Positions 1 to 8,338 of a stretch of 16,717 nt of DNA are shown in pieces; within the stretch, counting starts at the first letter, position 1, and every line of letters begins with the position of its first letter. The notes beneath the pieces were generated by a model. The model had not been told where the DNA came from, did not search any database, and saw nothing but the letters and a program-made list of their open reading frames with translations. This DNA comes from Sediminibacterium sp. (lineage in GTDB: Bacteria; Bacteroidota; Bacteroidia; Chitinophagales; Chitinophagaceae): NCBI GenBank assembly GCA_028288645.1, contig JAQBNJ010000316.1, positions 1 through 16,717 of the forward strand, written 5' to 3'. Position numbers and translations under genes: made by a program.

Positions 1-1687
1 TTATGGAACAGAACAGGTGGCGGGTATCGTGAATCGTTTCAGCGCGGGATTGCATAAGTTAGGTGTGCGTGCAAATGATATGACACCCGCCGGCAGCGAT
101 AAGATCGCTATCATCAGCAACAACCGCCCTGAATGGCTCTTTACGGATATGGCCGTGCAACAGTTAGGCGCCATACTCGTTCCTGTATATCCCACTACCA
201 ATCCACTGGAACTGGAATTTATTTTGAATGATGCTGCGGTCAAATATATTTTTGTGAGCAGTGATGAGTTATTGCAAAAAATAAAAGGTTTACTGGATAA
301 AGTTCCCTCCATCAAAACGGTTTATACATTCGATAAAATAGAAGGCGCCGCACACTGGAGCGAAGTAGCAGGATTGGCTGATGAAATGTCTTTGCTGGAA
401 GTGACCGCTATCAAGGCAACCATCCCCGTATCGCATTTGGCAACGATCATCTATACCTCCGGCACAACCGGAACACCGAAAGGGGTAATGCTGAGCCACA
501 GGAATATTTATACCAACCTGCAATTCTCTAAAGAAAGTTTTCCTTTTAATGATGCGCCACAAAGTAAGGTGCTGAGTTTTTTACCGCTGAATCATATTTT
601 CGAAAAAATGTGCACGTATGTTTACCTATACAGCGCCATCAGTATCTATTATGCCGAAAGCCTCGAGACCATTGGCGATAACCTGCGCGAAGTAAAACCG
701 GATGGATTTACCACCGTACCACGTTTACTTGAAAAAGTATTCGAACGCATCATCTCCAAGGGCAATGAATTGAAAGGTGTGAAAAGAAAACTTTTTTTCT
801 GGGCCGTTGCATTGGGAGAGAAATATGATAACCGCGTAAGCGGTGGTGTGTTCTATAACATACAACTAGCAATTGCCAACAAACTTATTTTTAGCAAATG
901 GCGCGAAGCCCTGGGTGGTAATGTTTCTTTTATCATTACAGGTGGCGCGGCTTGCCAGGTAAAACTGTTGCGCATTTTTAATGCAGCCAAAGTGCCGGTA
1001 TATGAAGGATATGGCCCCACCGAGAACAGTCCCGTGATCAGTGTGAACCGCCAGGAAAAAGGCGGTACAAAATTCGGCACTGTTGGCCCTGTGCTGAACG
1101 GCCAGCAGGTAAGACTGGAAGAAGATGGAGAAATATGCGTGTCGGGTCCATGTGTGATGGAAGGGTATTACAAACGTCCGGACCTCACTGCCGAAACGGT
1201 GATAGATGGCTGGTTGCATACAGGTGATATTGGTGTTTGGGAAGAAGGCAAATTTCTAAAGATCACGGACAGGAAAAAAGAATTGTTCAAAACCAGTGGT
1301 GGCAAATATGTTGCCCCCCAACCCATCGAAACCAAATTAAAAGAAAGCCCGTTCATAGAACAGGTGATGATCGTTGGTGCCGAGAAAAAATTTGTAGGCG
1401 CATTGATCGTTCCTTCTTTTTCTACGCTTCGCGGGTGGATGAAGGAGAAAGGACTTGTGTATACTACCAATGAAGATGTGATACATCATCCCAAAGTGCT
1501 TGAATTATACCGCGAACTGGTGGGAAGTTTTAACCAGTTCTTCAACCATGTGGAACAGGTGAAAAAATTTGAACTACTTCCACGCGAATGGACCATCGAA
1601 ACAGGTGAGATGACACCCAAGCTGAGCCTGAAAAGAAAAGTGGTGATGGAAAAATTCAAGGATGCGTTCGAGAGGATCTATTCGTAA
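1..1687 (+). CDS. Long-chain acyl-CoA synthetase (AMP-forming), N-terminus cut by window edge
   Basis: Activates fatty acids to acyl-CoA through an acyl-adenylate; cytoplasmic or membrane-associated, for fatty acid breakdown or lipid synthesis. The frame is open from base 2 and the family-like sequence starts at the edge, so the GTG at 17 is not the real start; related proteins are nearer 600 residues, so a few dozen are missing. Numbering from the GTG, the adenylate-forming signatures are in order: the P-loop YTSGTTGTPKG at about 146-156, YEGYGPTEN near 329-337, GWLHTGDIG near 398-406, and DRKKELFKTSGGKYVAP near 418-434 (hinge and adenylate contacts). The C-terminal subdomain ends in a basic PKLSLKRK segment, typical of the FadD/FACS group rather than acetyl-CoA synthetases. 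Chain-length preference cannot be read. The gene is followed by a palindromic repeat at 1703-1790 that may end its transcript. Confidence 0.93.
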   Translation, partial: YGTEQVAGIVNRFSAGLHKLGVRANDMTPAGSDKIAIISNNRPEWLFTDMAVQQLGAILVPVYPTTNPLELEFILNDAAVKYIFVSSDELLQKIKGLLDKVPSIKTVYTFDKIEGAAHWSEVAGLADEMSLLEVTAIKATIPVSHLATIIYTSGTTGTPKGVMLSHRNIYTNLQFSKESFPFNDAPQSKVLSFLPLNHIFEKMCTYVYLYSAISIYYAESLETIGDNLREVKPDGFTTVPRLLEKVFERIISKGNELKGVKRKLFFWAVALGEKYDNRVSGGVFYNIQLAIANKLIFSKWREALGGNVSFIITGGAACQVKLLRIFNAAKVPVYEGYGPTENSPVISVNRQEKGGTKFGTVGPVLNGQQVRLEEDGEICVSGPCVMEGYYKRPDLTAETVIDGWLHTGDIGVWEEGKFLKITDRKKELFKTSGGKYVAPQPIETKLKESPFIEQVMIVGAEKKFVGALIVPSFSTLRGWMKEKGLVYTTNEDVIHHPKVLELYRELVGSFNQFFNHVEQVKKFELLPREWTIETGEMTPKLSLKRKVVMEKFKDAFERIYS

Positions 1688-1702
1688 AGCTTTAAAGAAA
1701 AA

Positions 1703-1790
1703 TTTCACGCAAAGGGGCAAAGGGGCAAAGACGCAAAGGAAAATGTTTTACTCTCTTGGCGCCTTGGCTTCTTTGCGCCTTTGCGTGAAA
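1703..1790. repeat. Palindromic intergenic repeat, GCAAAG-word family
   Basis: The left arm (about 1703-1740) starts TTTCACGCAAAGG and continues as near-tandem copies of GCAAAGRSGCAAAG. The right arm (about 1753-1790) is the imperfect inverse and ends CCTTTGCGTGAAA. About 12 nt form the loop. It lies 15 nt after the acyl-CoA synthetase stop and just before the truncated cytochrome gene. Transcribed, it would fold into a long imperfect hairpin. It resembles dispersed repeats I associate with Bacteroidota genomes; the copy number here is unknown. Confidence 0.8.
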
Positions 1791-1824
1791 CACATCTATC
1801 GGCTTGCCCGCATGCATTTTTTGA

Positions 1825-2340
1825 TCCTGCCCCATTGCATTAGCGCCGATACAATATGATGTGACGGAATCAAAAGCCGATTTCCCTGTTAATATATTGA
1901 TGCATTTAGCGCCTGCAAAACCAGCATTTGTTTCAAAGCCCGCAGAAACAGATACGGTTAAATATGGTGAGTACCTGGTAAACATGTCGGCCTGTATGAT
2001 CTGTCATTCAAAAGAAGAAAAAGGAGATATTATCAAAGGAAGTGAATATGGCGGTGGTCGCGAGTTCGCTTTCCCGGGTGGTGTTGTCCGTTCGGCAAAC
2101 ATCACATTCCATACTACGGGCATAAGTTTAACAAGAGAACAGTTTATCGGCCGCTTTGCTTTGTACAGAGATAGCAGCTATCGCTCACCTATCCTGAAAT
2201 TAACCGATTTTAATACACCTATGCCATGGTTGATGTATGCGGGTATGAAAACATCTGACCTGGCCGCTATCTATGCATATCTTAAAACCGTAAAACCAAT
2301 CGACAATAAAGTAGTGAAGTTTACCCCAGGGAAATCGTAA
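1825..2340 (+). pseudogene. C-terminal half of a diheme cytochrome c, probable gene remnant
   Basis: From a GTG at 1861 this reads 159 residues with one c-type haem site, CMICH at 45-49, and a likely Met ligand region near FNTPMPW. It ends with AIYAYLKTVKPI, as expected for the end of a cytochrome c domain. From memory of the family, Bacteroidota diheme cytochromes of about 320-350 residues have a first haem domain ending in '..TLxPI', then a linker like ESKADFPVN, then the second domain. Here the linker (ESKADFPVN, residues 3-11) is present, and the family-like PIQYDV runs upstream of the GTG in the same frame, back to a TGA at 1822. The first haem domain and the signal peptide are absent, and haem attachment needs export, so this copy is probably non-functional. 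The GCAAAG repeat lies just upstream and may mark the deletion edge. An annotation pipeline would likely call a CDS at 1861-2340. Confidence 0.7.
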
Positions 2341-2391
2341 CTTCCGCAATGGAAATATAAGAGATGATCTTCCTTGTTTTTAGTAATCGCG

Positions 2392-2416
2392 CATACAGAT
2401 ACCATTGTTCTGTATG
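2392..2416. repeat. 8-bp inverted repeat upstream of the sensor kinase
   Basis: CATACAGA (2392-2399) and TCTGTATG (2409-2416) are perfect inverse copies separated by 9 nt. They lie in the 206-nt gap between the cytochrome remnant and the kinase. No T-run follows on either strand, so an intrinsic terminator is unlikely; an operator is possible, as is chance. I see no other gene or clear promoter in 2341-2546. Confidence 0.3.
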
Positions 2417-2546
2417 ATCAAAAAAACAAATCTTGGATGTATTGCAAATCTTAACGATATTAGGTCGTTGCGAATCACTCACGGTATTGCGAGATACATT
2501 GATTTGAGTTCGATCTTATTCCAAACAAATATCTACAGCCGGTACA

Positions 2547-4931
2547 ATGATCAACACATCTGTCTATGAATCTTTCTTTGCAAACTCGCTAAGCGCCCTC
2601 TTTTTACTAAAAACAGATGGAACCATTGTACGTGCAAACCAGGCCGCCTGTGATATGCTTGGTTACACAGAACCTGAATTGCAATTATTAAAAACAGAGG
2701 CATTAATAGATACATCACAATCGGTCGTTACTGAATTGAGAGCCGAGCGGTTGGCGAAAGGGAAAGCGAAAGGAATTATTATGGCTGTCAGGAAAAATGG
2801 AGAAAAATTTCCTGTAAAATTATCCACGGCAACCATCCGGACTGAGACGGGTGAATCTATGACAAGCGTGATCGCCACTGATATTTCTGAGCAGCACGAC
2901 CGGCAGGAAAATTTAATGCTCTTACTGGAAGAAACGAAAAAACTTCACCAGAAAGAAGAAGACAGCCGCATATTGCTTGAAAATGTACTGGACAGTATAA
3001 CCGATGGTTTCTTTATTGTTGACAGGGAATGGAAAATACTTTTCTGGAACACGGCCGCCGAGAACATCCTCAGGAAAACAGAACCCGAACTCATAGGCAA
3101 AAACCTTTGGGAAGAATTTCCTGATCTCGTTATGTTAAAAGAAAACGCGGAGTTTCCAAAACTATACGATAAAAACCAATCGATTCGTTTTCGCGAGTAC
3201 TTTCCCAAATACAAAATATGGGCAGATGTAAGCGCCTATCCGTCTGAAAAAAATATATCTGTTTATTTTAAAGATGTTACCGAAGTAAAGAATCTCCGCA
3301 CAATGGAAAGGCTGGAGAGGGAAGTGCTTGAAATGAATGCAAGGCCGGAAGCGTTGTTAGAAGATACACTTGATTTTTACCTGAAGGAAATACAGCAGAT
3401 CCACAAAGGCATGATCTGTTCAGTACTCCGTTTAAAAGGTAACCGCCTCTACCATTGGTCAGGTCCGGATCTGTCGAAAAAATATATCGACGGCATTGAG
3501 GGGGCTGAAATAGGAGATAGTGGAGGCTCTTGCGGAACCGCTGCTTTCAGGAAGGAAAAAGTAGTTGTGGTAGATATTGAGAACGATCCGCTATGGGCCG
3601 ATTTTAAGCATATTGCAGCAGAAGAAGGTCTAAAAGCCTGCTGGTCCTTTCCGCTTATCGATTCGAATAACCATGTAATGGGCACATTCGCTATTTATTA
3701 CAAACGCGTAAAAGCACCAACACGTGAAGAAGAAAACACACTCGAACGCGCCAAGAATCTTTTAATGATCATTCTTGAGAACAGGATGTCGGTAGAAGCG
3801 GTAAAATCCAGTATCCAGAATTACGATATGGTTGCCAAAGCAACCAATGATGCAATATGGGACTGGAGCGTGGAAACCAACGAAGTTACCAGGACCGGCA
3901 AAGGATTGGAAGTGCTTTTTGGCTATAAAACTGAGGAAGCCGCAGCAGAAGACAATTTCTGGAACAAACGCATACACCCCGATGACCTGCATGGTTTCTT
4001 GCAGATACAGTCTGCCATATTGAACAACCCATCTGAATTGTATTGGGAGGATGAATATCGCTTTAGAAAAAAAGATGGAACCTATGCATACGTGTTTGAT
4101 AAAGGATATATCATACGCGATGCAACCGGTAAAGCTATCCGCGTGATTGGTGCTACCCGCGACATATCTGACAGAAAGGAAAGTGAGGCACTGTTGCTTG
4201 AATTGAATAACCGGCTAAAACAAAGAGCCGATGAGCTGGCAGCATCGAATGTTGAGTTGGAAAGATTTGCCTATATCGCGTCACATGATATGCAGGAGCC
4301 TTTGCGGATGATCACAAGCTTCCTGCAATTGTTCAAGAAGAAGTACGAGGACCACCTGGATGAGACCGCAGAACAATACATCCATTTTGCAGTAGATGGC
4401 GCGGACCGGATGAAAAAACTGATCATGGACCTTCTTGAATATTCCCGCGTGGGTTCCAATAAAGATGATCTCACCGAAATAGATACGAACCAGTTGATAC
4501 AGGAAGTGCTCAATGTATTTGTTAGCAGGATGGCAGAAATGCGGGCAAATATTGTTCTGAATAAATTGCCGGCGATCAAAGGCAACAGGACACAATTGTC
4601 CCAACTGTTTCAGAATCTTATCGGGAATGCATTGAAATACCATACAGGCGAGTCACCCCGTATAGAGATTGAAGGAAAAGAAGAAGAACATTATTTCCTT
4701 TTTAGTGTGCGTGACAATGGAATAGGGATCAAACCTATTTTCTTTGAAAAAATATTTGTACTGTTCCAACGCCTGCATCATAAAAATGAATACAGCGGAA
4801 CAGGTATCGGCCTGGCGATCTGTAAAAAGATCGTTGACAAACACGGTGGCAGGATCTGGGTTGAATCTGAACCGGGAAATGGAAGCTGTTTTTATTTTAC
4901 CATCAGTAAAACTGTTGAAGATTACCGGTGA
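2547..4931 (+). CDS. Multi-sensor histidine kinase (PAS-PAS-GAF-PAS-HisKA-HATPase)
   Basis: A soluble sensor kinase of 794 residues with no membrane segment or signal peptide, so it reads a cytoplasmic signal. Domains in order: PAS (about 5-115, ending SVIATDISE), short coiled coil, PAS (145-250, ending VYFKDVTE), GAF (265-412, with SCGTAAF and the NDPLWADF / GLKACWSFPL pattern), PAS-fold with PAC (425-545, ending VIGATRDISDRKE), coiled coil, HisKA, HATPase_c. The phospho-accepting His is H580 in FAYIASHDMQEPLRM, the H-box seen in bacteriophytochrome-like kinases. ATP-lid boxes: N690/N694 in QNLIGNALKY, D723-G727 in DNGIGI, and G751-G755 in GTGIGLAI; all catalytic residues look intact. No ligand can be named, and the GAF lacks evidence of a bilin site. 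The ATG at 2547 has no Shine-Dalgarno. The next gene, 173 nt downstream on the same strand, carries a receiver and is a natural partner. Confidence 0.92.
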   Translation: MINTSVYESFFANSLSALFLLKTDGTIVRANQAACDMLGYTEPELQLLKTEALIDTSQSVVTELRAERLAKGKAKGIIMAVRKNGEKFPVKLSTATIRTETGESMTSVIATDISEQHDRQENLMLLLEETKKLHQKEEDSRILLENVLDSITDGFFIVDREWKILFWNTAAENILRKTEPELIGKNLWEEFPDLVMLKENAEFPKLYDKNQSIRFREYFPKYKIWADVSAYPSEKNISVYFKDVTEVKNLRTMERLEREVLEMNARPEALLEDTLDFYLKEIQQIHKGMICSVLRLKGNRLYHWSGPDLSKKYIDGIEGAEIGDSGGSCGTAAFRKEKVVVVDIENDPLWADFKHIAAEEGLKACWSFPLIDSNNHVMGTFAIYYKRVKAPTREEENTLERAKNLLMIILENRMSVEAVKSSIQNYDMVAKATNDAIWDWSVETNEVTRTGKGLEVLFGYKTEEAAAEDNFWNKRIHPDDLHGFLQIQSAILNNPSELYWEDEYRFRKKDGTYAYVFDKGYIIRDATGKAIRVIGATRDISDRKESEALLLELNNRLKQRADELAASNVELERFAYIASHDMQEPLRMITSFLQLFKKKYEDHLDETAEQYIHFAVDGADRMKKLIMDLLEYSRVGSNKDDLTEIDTNQLIQEVLNVFVSRMAEMRANIVLNKLPAIKGNRTQLSQLFQNLIGNALKYHTGESPRIEIEGKEEEHYFLFSVRDNGIGIKPIFFEKIFVLFQRLHHKNEYSGTGIGLAICKKIVDKHGGRIWVESEPGNGSCFYFTISKTVEDYR

Positions 4932-4936
4932 CAATG

Positions 4937-5073
4937 ACACGAATTAAAAAACACGAATTACACGAATTGAACGAACTTTATGCCAATTACGAATTCGATT
5001 AAATATAATAATGCATACACAATAGCTTTAATTCGTGTAATTCGATCAAATTCGTGTTAAAAGAAATTCGTGT
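4937..5073. repeat. Palindromic intergenic repeat, ACACGAATT-word family
   Basis: Three direct copies of ACACGAATT (4937-4945, 4951-4959, 4960-4968) face three inverted copies, AATTCGTGT (5030-5038, 5049-5057, 5065-5073), around an AT-rich centre of about 60 nt. It fills nearly all of the 173-nt gap between the two signalling genes. A transcript across it could form a large hairpin, so it may lower or uncouple expression of the downstream gene. Confidence 0.88.
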
Positions 5074-5104
5074 GTTTAAAATCCAATAAGAAGAATTCAA
5101 TATA

Positions 5105-6559
5105 ATGGCAATACCAGAAAACACACCCTTACTATCCATCCTGATCGTAGAAGATAATCCCGGTGATCTTTTCCTGTTGGAGGAAACACTCCGTTTAACC
5201 CGCTTGCCTTTCGAGCATGTATTCAAAGCATCGAGCGCGGCCGCGGCCATAGAAGCATTGAACAAACATAAGGTCAGTGTTGTATTGCTCGACCTTTCCC
5301 TGCCGGATAGTTCCGGGTTTAATTCTTACAACCAGGTGCAGGAACATGCGTCAGCTATTCCCATCATTGTACTTACGGGTTTGGCTGATACAGAGCTGGC
5401 GCTTGAAACCATGGCCAGTGGTGCACAGGATTATTTGATCAAAGGTGAATTTGATGAGCGCCTGCTGGCAAAATCAATACAATATAGCATTGAAAGGAAC
5501 CGTATCAGGCTTAGTTTGATAGAAAGCAACGAAAGTTACCGGAATCTTTTCTTTAATAATCCTTTACCTATTTTCATCTGGTCGCTCGATACACTCGAGA
5601 TACTGGAAGTAAATGATGTTGCGCAACAGGAATATGGTTATACACGCGATGAATTGCTAAGCATGACCGTGCTGGACCTGAGGCCAAACGAACAGCATGC
5701 AAAAGTGCTCGCGTTTGTGAAGGAATTCAAAGAAACAAGCATCACAAAAAAATCGGGTCTCTGGAAGAACAAAAAAAAGAACGGCGAATTGTTGATCCTC
5801 GATATTTCTTCTCACAAGATCGATTATAAAGGGGGCGCCGCCATACTGGCCATTCACAATAACATCACAGAGAAGATCAGGCTCGAAGAAAAGCTGGAGG
5901 AAGAAAAACTTCTGAAACAGAAAGAGATCACCGAAGCAATGATACAGGTGCAGGAAAAAGAACGTTACGAGATCAGCACCGAATTACATGATAATGTGAA
6001 CCAGCAATTAACAGTTGCTATGATGTATATCGCTTCTGCGCAGCAAAAACACCCCGACAGTTCAGAAGTGTTGAAACAATCGTCAGGCTTTATCCTCAAT
6101 GCGATCGAAGAGATCAGGAAACTATCACAAACGCTTGTATCACCCATGATCAAGCACTTTGGTTTGAGCAAGGCAGTAGAAGGTTTGCTGGATGATATCT
6201 CTGCCGTAAACCCATTGCAGATAGAACTAACAGCAGATTCTTTTTTTGAAGATGATATCAAATACGATTTTAAGCTGAGCCTCTTCCGTATTGTGCAGGA
6301 ACAAATGAGCAATATTCTCAAACACGCCCAGGCCAAACACGTGAATATTGAATTGAGACGTGAAGAGCGGATCATCTTTATGCGGATCCAGGATGATGGC
6401 GTAGGCTTTGATATTAACCAGCAACGCAAGGGCATTGGTATCTACAATATCATCAGCCGTTCAGACCTGTATAATGGAGTGGTTGATATACAGACCGCAC
6501 CTGGTGCAGGTTGCTCTATCACGATCACGTTTCCGATCAAGGTGGATATTCTTATGTGA
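5105..6559 (+). CDS. Receiver-PAS-histidine kinase hybrid (HisKA_3/NarX-type)
   Basis: A 484-residue soluble protein. An N-terminal response-regulator receiver (about 10-128) has the acidic pair E16/D17, phospho-acceptor D63 in LLDLSLPDSSG, T91 and K113, so it should accept phosphate. A PAS domain follows (about 138-258, ending IHNNITEK), then a coiled coil. The transmitter is of the HisKA_3 class: H295 in ERYEISTELHDNVNQQL, N403 in EQMSNILKHA, D430/D431-G434 in DDGVGFD, and the second glycine box in KGIGIYNI. Kinases of this class usually phosphorylate LuxR/NarL-type regulators, and none is encoded here. The likely flow is from the upstream kinase H580 to D63, then to a distant regulator; this is inference. 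The start ATG at 5105 follows the ACACGAATT repeat; the 3' end runs into a palindrome shared with the convergent amidohydrolase gene. Confidence 0.92.
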   Translation: MAIPENTPLLSILIVEDNPGDLFLLEETLRLTRLPFEHVFKASSAAAAIEALNKHKVSVVLLDLSLPDSSGFNSYNQVQEHASAIPIIVLTGLADTELALETMASGAQDYLIKGEFDERLLAKSIQYSIERNRIRLSLIESNESYRNLFFNNPLPIFIWSLDTLEILEVNDVAQQEYGYTRDELLSMTVLDLRPNEQHAKVLAFVKEFKETSITKKSGLWKNKKKNGELLILDISSHKIDYKGGAAILAIHNNITEKIRLEEKLEEEKLLKQKEITEAMIQVQEKERYEISTELHDNVNQQLTVAMMYIASAQQKHPDSSEVLKQSSGFILNAIEEIRKLSQTLVSPMIKHFGLSKAVEGLLDDISAVNPLQIELTADSFFEDDIKYDFKLSLFRIVQEQMSNILKHAQAKHVNIELRREERIIFMRIQDDGVGFDINQQRKGIGIYNIISRSDLYNGVVDIQTAPGAGCSITITFPIKVDILM

Positions 6560-6564
6560 GAGAT

Positions 6565-6650
6565 AATTAATAATTAGTAGTTAATAGTTAATAATTGGGC
6601 AGCGGTTATGCAGAGTAGCGTTCCTTATTATTAACTATTAACTATTAATT
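6565..6650. repeat. Palindromic repeat, TTAATAGTTAA-word family, between convergent genes
   Basis: The left arm 6565-6596 is built of AATTAATA / GTTAATAGTTAATAATT words. The right arm 6625-6650 (TTATTATTAACTATTAACT and onward) is its inverse. A 28-nt GC-richer loop separates them. It sits between two convergent genes, so a hairpin here could end transcription from both sides. The right arm overlaps the last codons of the minus-strand amidohydrolase gene: its stop codon is 6645-6647. Confidence 0.85.
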
Positions 6651-8228
6651 CATCCCTGGTTGTCTCAGCTGCCATCCGGTTTTCTTTTTTTCATCATCAA
6701 CCATTTGCTTTACATCCTGCAATAATTTTTTGGCATCATATACAATACCATCTTTAATGGTGTAAAGAACGCCGCCTGTGCGTATGGCTTTGTTGTCCTT
6801 GTTCAGTTCAATAGCGCCGGTGCCATATAATACCTGTAAATTCTTTAACGGGTTGGCATTAATGATCACGATATCTGCCAGCTTGCCAATTTCCACACTG
6901 CCAATTTCTTTATCCATACCCAATGCTTGTGCGCCATATAAAGTAGCTGAGCGGATCACCTCCAACGGATGAAAACCGGCTTCGCGTAAAAGCTCCAATT
7001 CGCGTATATACCCGAAGCCATAGGTCTGGTAAATAAAACCATTATCAGAGCCAGCCGTAACACGCCCGCCACGGTTTTTATATTCATTGATAAAAGCCAT
7101 CCATAAACGATAATTATTTTTCCATTCCACTTCCTGTTCCGTTCCCCAGTTATGCCAGTAAGAACCGTGCGATTGAAGACTCGGTTCATAAAACTTCCAG
7201 AGTGAGGGTAACGTATAGGTTTCGTGCCATTCTGCGCGGCGGGTTCTTTGAAGGTCGCGGTTAGCTTCGTAAATATTAAAAGTGGGATCGAGTGTAAAAT
7301 CGAGCGATAACAATTCATTCATCACTTTGTTCCAATGCTCGCTATAGGGTGCTGCTGCCTGTTTCCATAGTTTACCGGCTTCTTCAAAACGGTTCTGTTC
7401 ATCGTTGTAATTATAGTCTAATGGAAAATCCTGTATCGTTCTATCAGTAAATAGCGCTTCGGGTAACCCATACCAGTGTTCCATGCTTGTCATACCCGCA
7501 CGCGCAGAATTCAATACGTTCCATCTTGCTACATCTGTTTGTGCATGGTGCGCGCAGGAGCGGAGGCCGAGTTTTTTATTCTCACGTATCGCTGCATCCA
7601 TCACTTCCGGTGAAGCGCCAAAGAACTTAATTCCATCTGCGCCGTTCTTTGCATTCTGCTGCACCCATGCACGCGCCTGGTCGCCATTGGTGATAGGTGT
7701 CCTGCTGCCTTGTCCGAAAACAGTGTACGCAAATATTCTTGGTGCGGTAATAAGATTGGCCGCGCTTTTTTTCTTTTCATCCAATACCCAATCCAATCCA
7801 TTCATTGAACCAGGTTCGCGAATCGTTGTAATACCATGCGCCATCCATAATTTAAAAACATATTCCGCAGGCGTGCCTTGCGCAACGCCACCGATATGCG
7901 CATGCACGTCTATCAAACCTGGCATCGCAAACATGCCTTCGCAATTCAATTCTTTACCGCCTTCTTTTAGCTGCGGCCTTCTTGCTGGATTGATCGTTTG
8001 CCCCGGGCTTCCCAATGAACTGATCTGTACGATCCTGTTCTGTTCAACCACAATATCTACGGGACCCATCGGCGGTGCGCCTGTCCCATTGATCAAAGTA
8101 ACACCACGAATGATGAGTTGGGTGTAAGGGCCCATGCCTTCTTTAACCTCGGGTGCTTTGGTGATTTGTGCATTGGATGTTCCAATAAAAAAGACGATAG
8201 CCGAAAGGCTGGCGAGTATTTTTCTCAT
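6645..8228 (-). CDS. Exported metal-dependent amidohydrolase
   Basis: A 527-residue member of the amidohydrolase superfamily (imidazolonepropionase-like branch), hydrolysing an unidentified C-N or ester bond. A Sec signal peptide is clear: MRK, a hydrophobic stretch at 4-16, and probable cleavage after A20 (TSNA-Q), so the enzyme is periplasmic. The composite N-terminal beta domain carries LINGTGAPP (45-53). Metal-site residues are H109 and H111 in GLIDVHAHIGG, K201 in DGIKFFGA (the likely bridging, possibly carboxylated, lysine), H227/H228, H251 in SMEHWYG, and D395 in TAGSDNGF. The ending LADIVIINANPLKNL is typical of this family. All expected metal ligands appear present. The substrate cannot be told: dipeptides, cyclic imides and lactones are all possible in this branch. 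It is monocistronic by appearance, bounded by a repeat at each end. Confidence 0.9.
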   Translation of the reverse strand: MRKILASLSAIVFFIGTSNAQITKAPEVKEGMGPYTQLIIRGVTLINGTGAPPMGPVDIVVEQNRIVQISSLGSPGQTINPARRPQLKEGGKELNCEGMFAMPGLIDVHAHIGGVAQGTPAEYVFKLWMAHGITTIREPGSMNGLDWVLDEKKKSAANLITAPRIFAYTVFGQGSRTPITNGDQARAWVQQNAKNGADGIKFFGASPEVMDAAIRENKKLGLRSCAHHAQTDVARWNVLNSARAGMTSMEHWYGLPEALFTDRTIQDFPLDYNYNDEQNRFEEAGKLWKQAAAPYSEHWNKVMNELLSLDFTLDPTFNIYEANRDLQRTRRAEWHETYTLPSLWKFYEPSLQSHGSYWHNWGTEQEVEWKNNYRLWMAFINEYKNRGGRVTAGSDNGFIYQTYGFGYIRELELLREAGFHPLEVIRSATLYGAQALGMDKEIGSVEIGKLADIVIINANPLKNLQVLYGTGAIELNKDNKAIRTGGVLYTIKDGIVYDAKKLLQDVKQMVDDEKKKTGWQLRQPGMN

Positions 8229-8261
8229 AAGAAGAGGAAGTTAAAAAATTATCGGAATAAA

Positions 8262-8324
8262 CTGTGCCCCCTGTGTCTCTGTGTGAGAAATAAATTTGCA
8301 CACGGAGACACGGAGGCACGGTTT
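8262..8324. repeat. Palindromic repeat, ACGGAGACACGG-word family
   Basis: The left arm (8262-8289) reads CTGTGCCCCCTGTGTCTCTG then TGTGAGAAA. The right arm (8295-8324) reads TTTGCACACGGAGACACGGA then GGCACGGTTT, an imperfect inverse with only about 5 nt between. It lies in the 143-nt gap between the start of the amidohydrolase gene and the end of the helical-protein gene, both on the minus strand. It would form a GC-rich hairpin downstream of the latter. Confidence 0.85.
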
Positions 8325-8338
8325 TAATACATTTATCA

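Noticed and set aside
17..1687. GTG at 17 as true start of the acyl-CoA synthetase
   Set aside because: Family-like sequence continues upstream to the window edge in the same frame, and the protein would be short at its N-terminus.
1662..1859. 65-codon plus-strand frame across the GCAAAG palindrome
   Set aside because: It begins inside the acyl-CoA synthetase gene and is mostly translated repeat (Lys/Arg-rich); no evidence of coding.
4937..5073. CRISPR-like array of short repeats
   Set aside because: The repeats are 9 nt, come in both orientations, have uneven and very short spacing, and no cas gene is nearby.
5965..6435. Minus-strand open frame of 156 codons
   Set aside because: Antisense to the HisKA_3/HATPase region, whose catalytic motifs are intact; no recognisable protein features.
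7483..8127. Plus-strand open frame of 214 codons
   Set aside because: Lies wholly antisense to the amidohydrolase, whose frame carries a signal peptide and all metal-site motifs. The antisense translation is Cys/Pro-rich with no recognisable domain.
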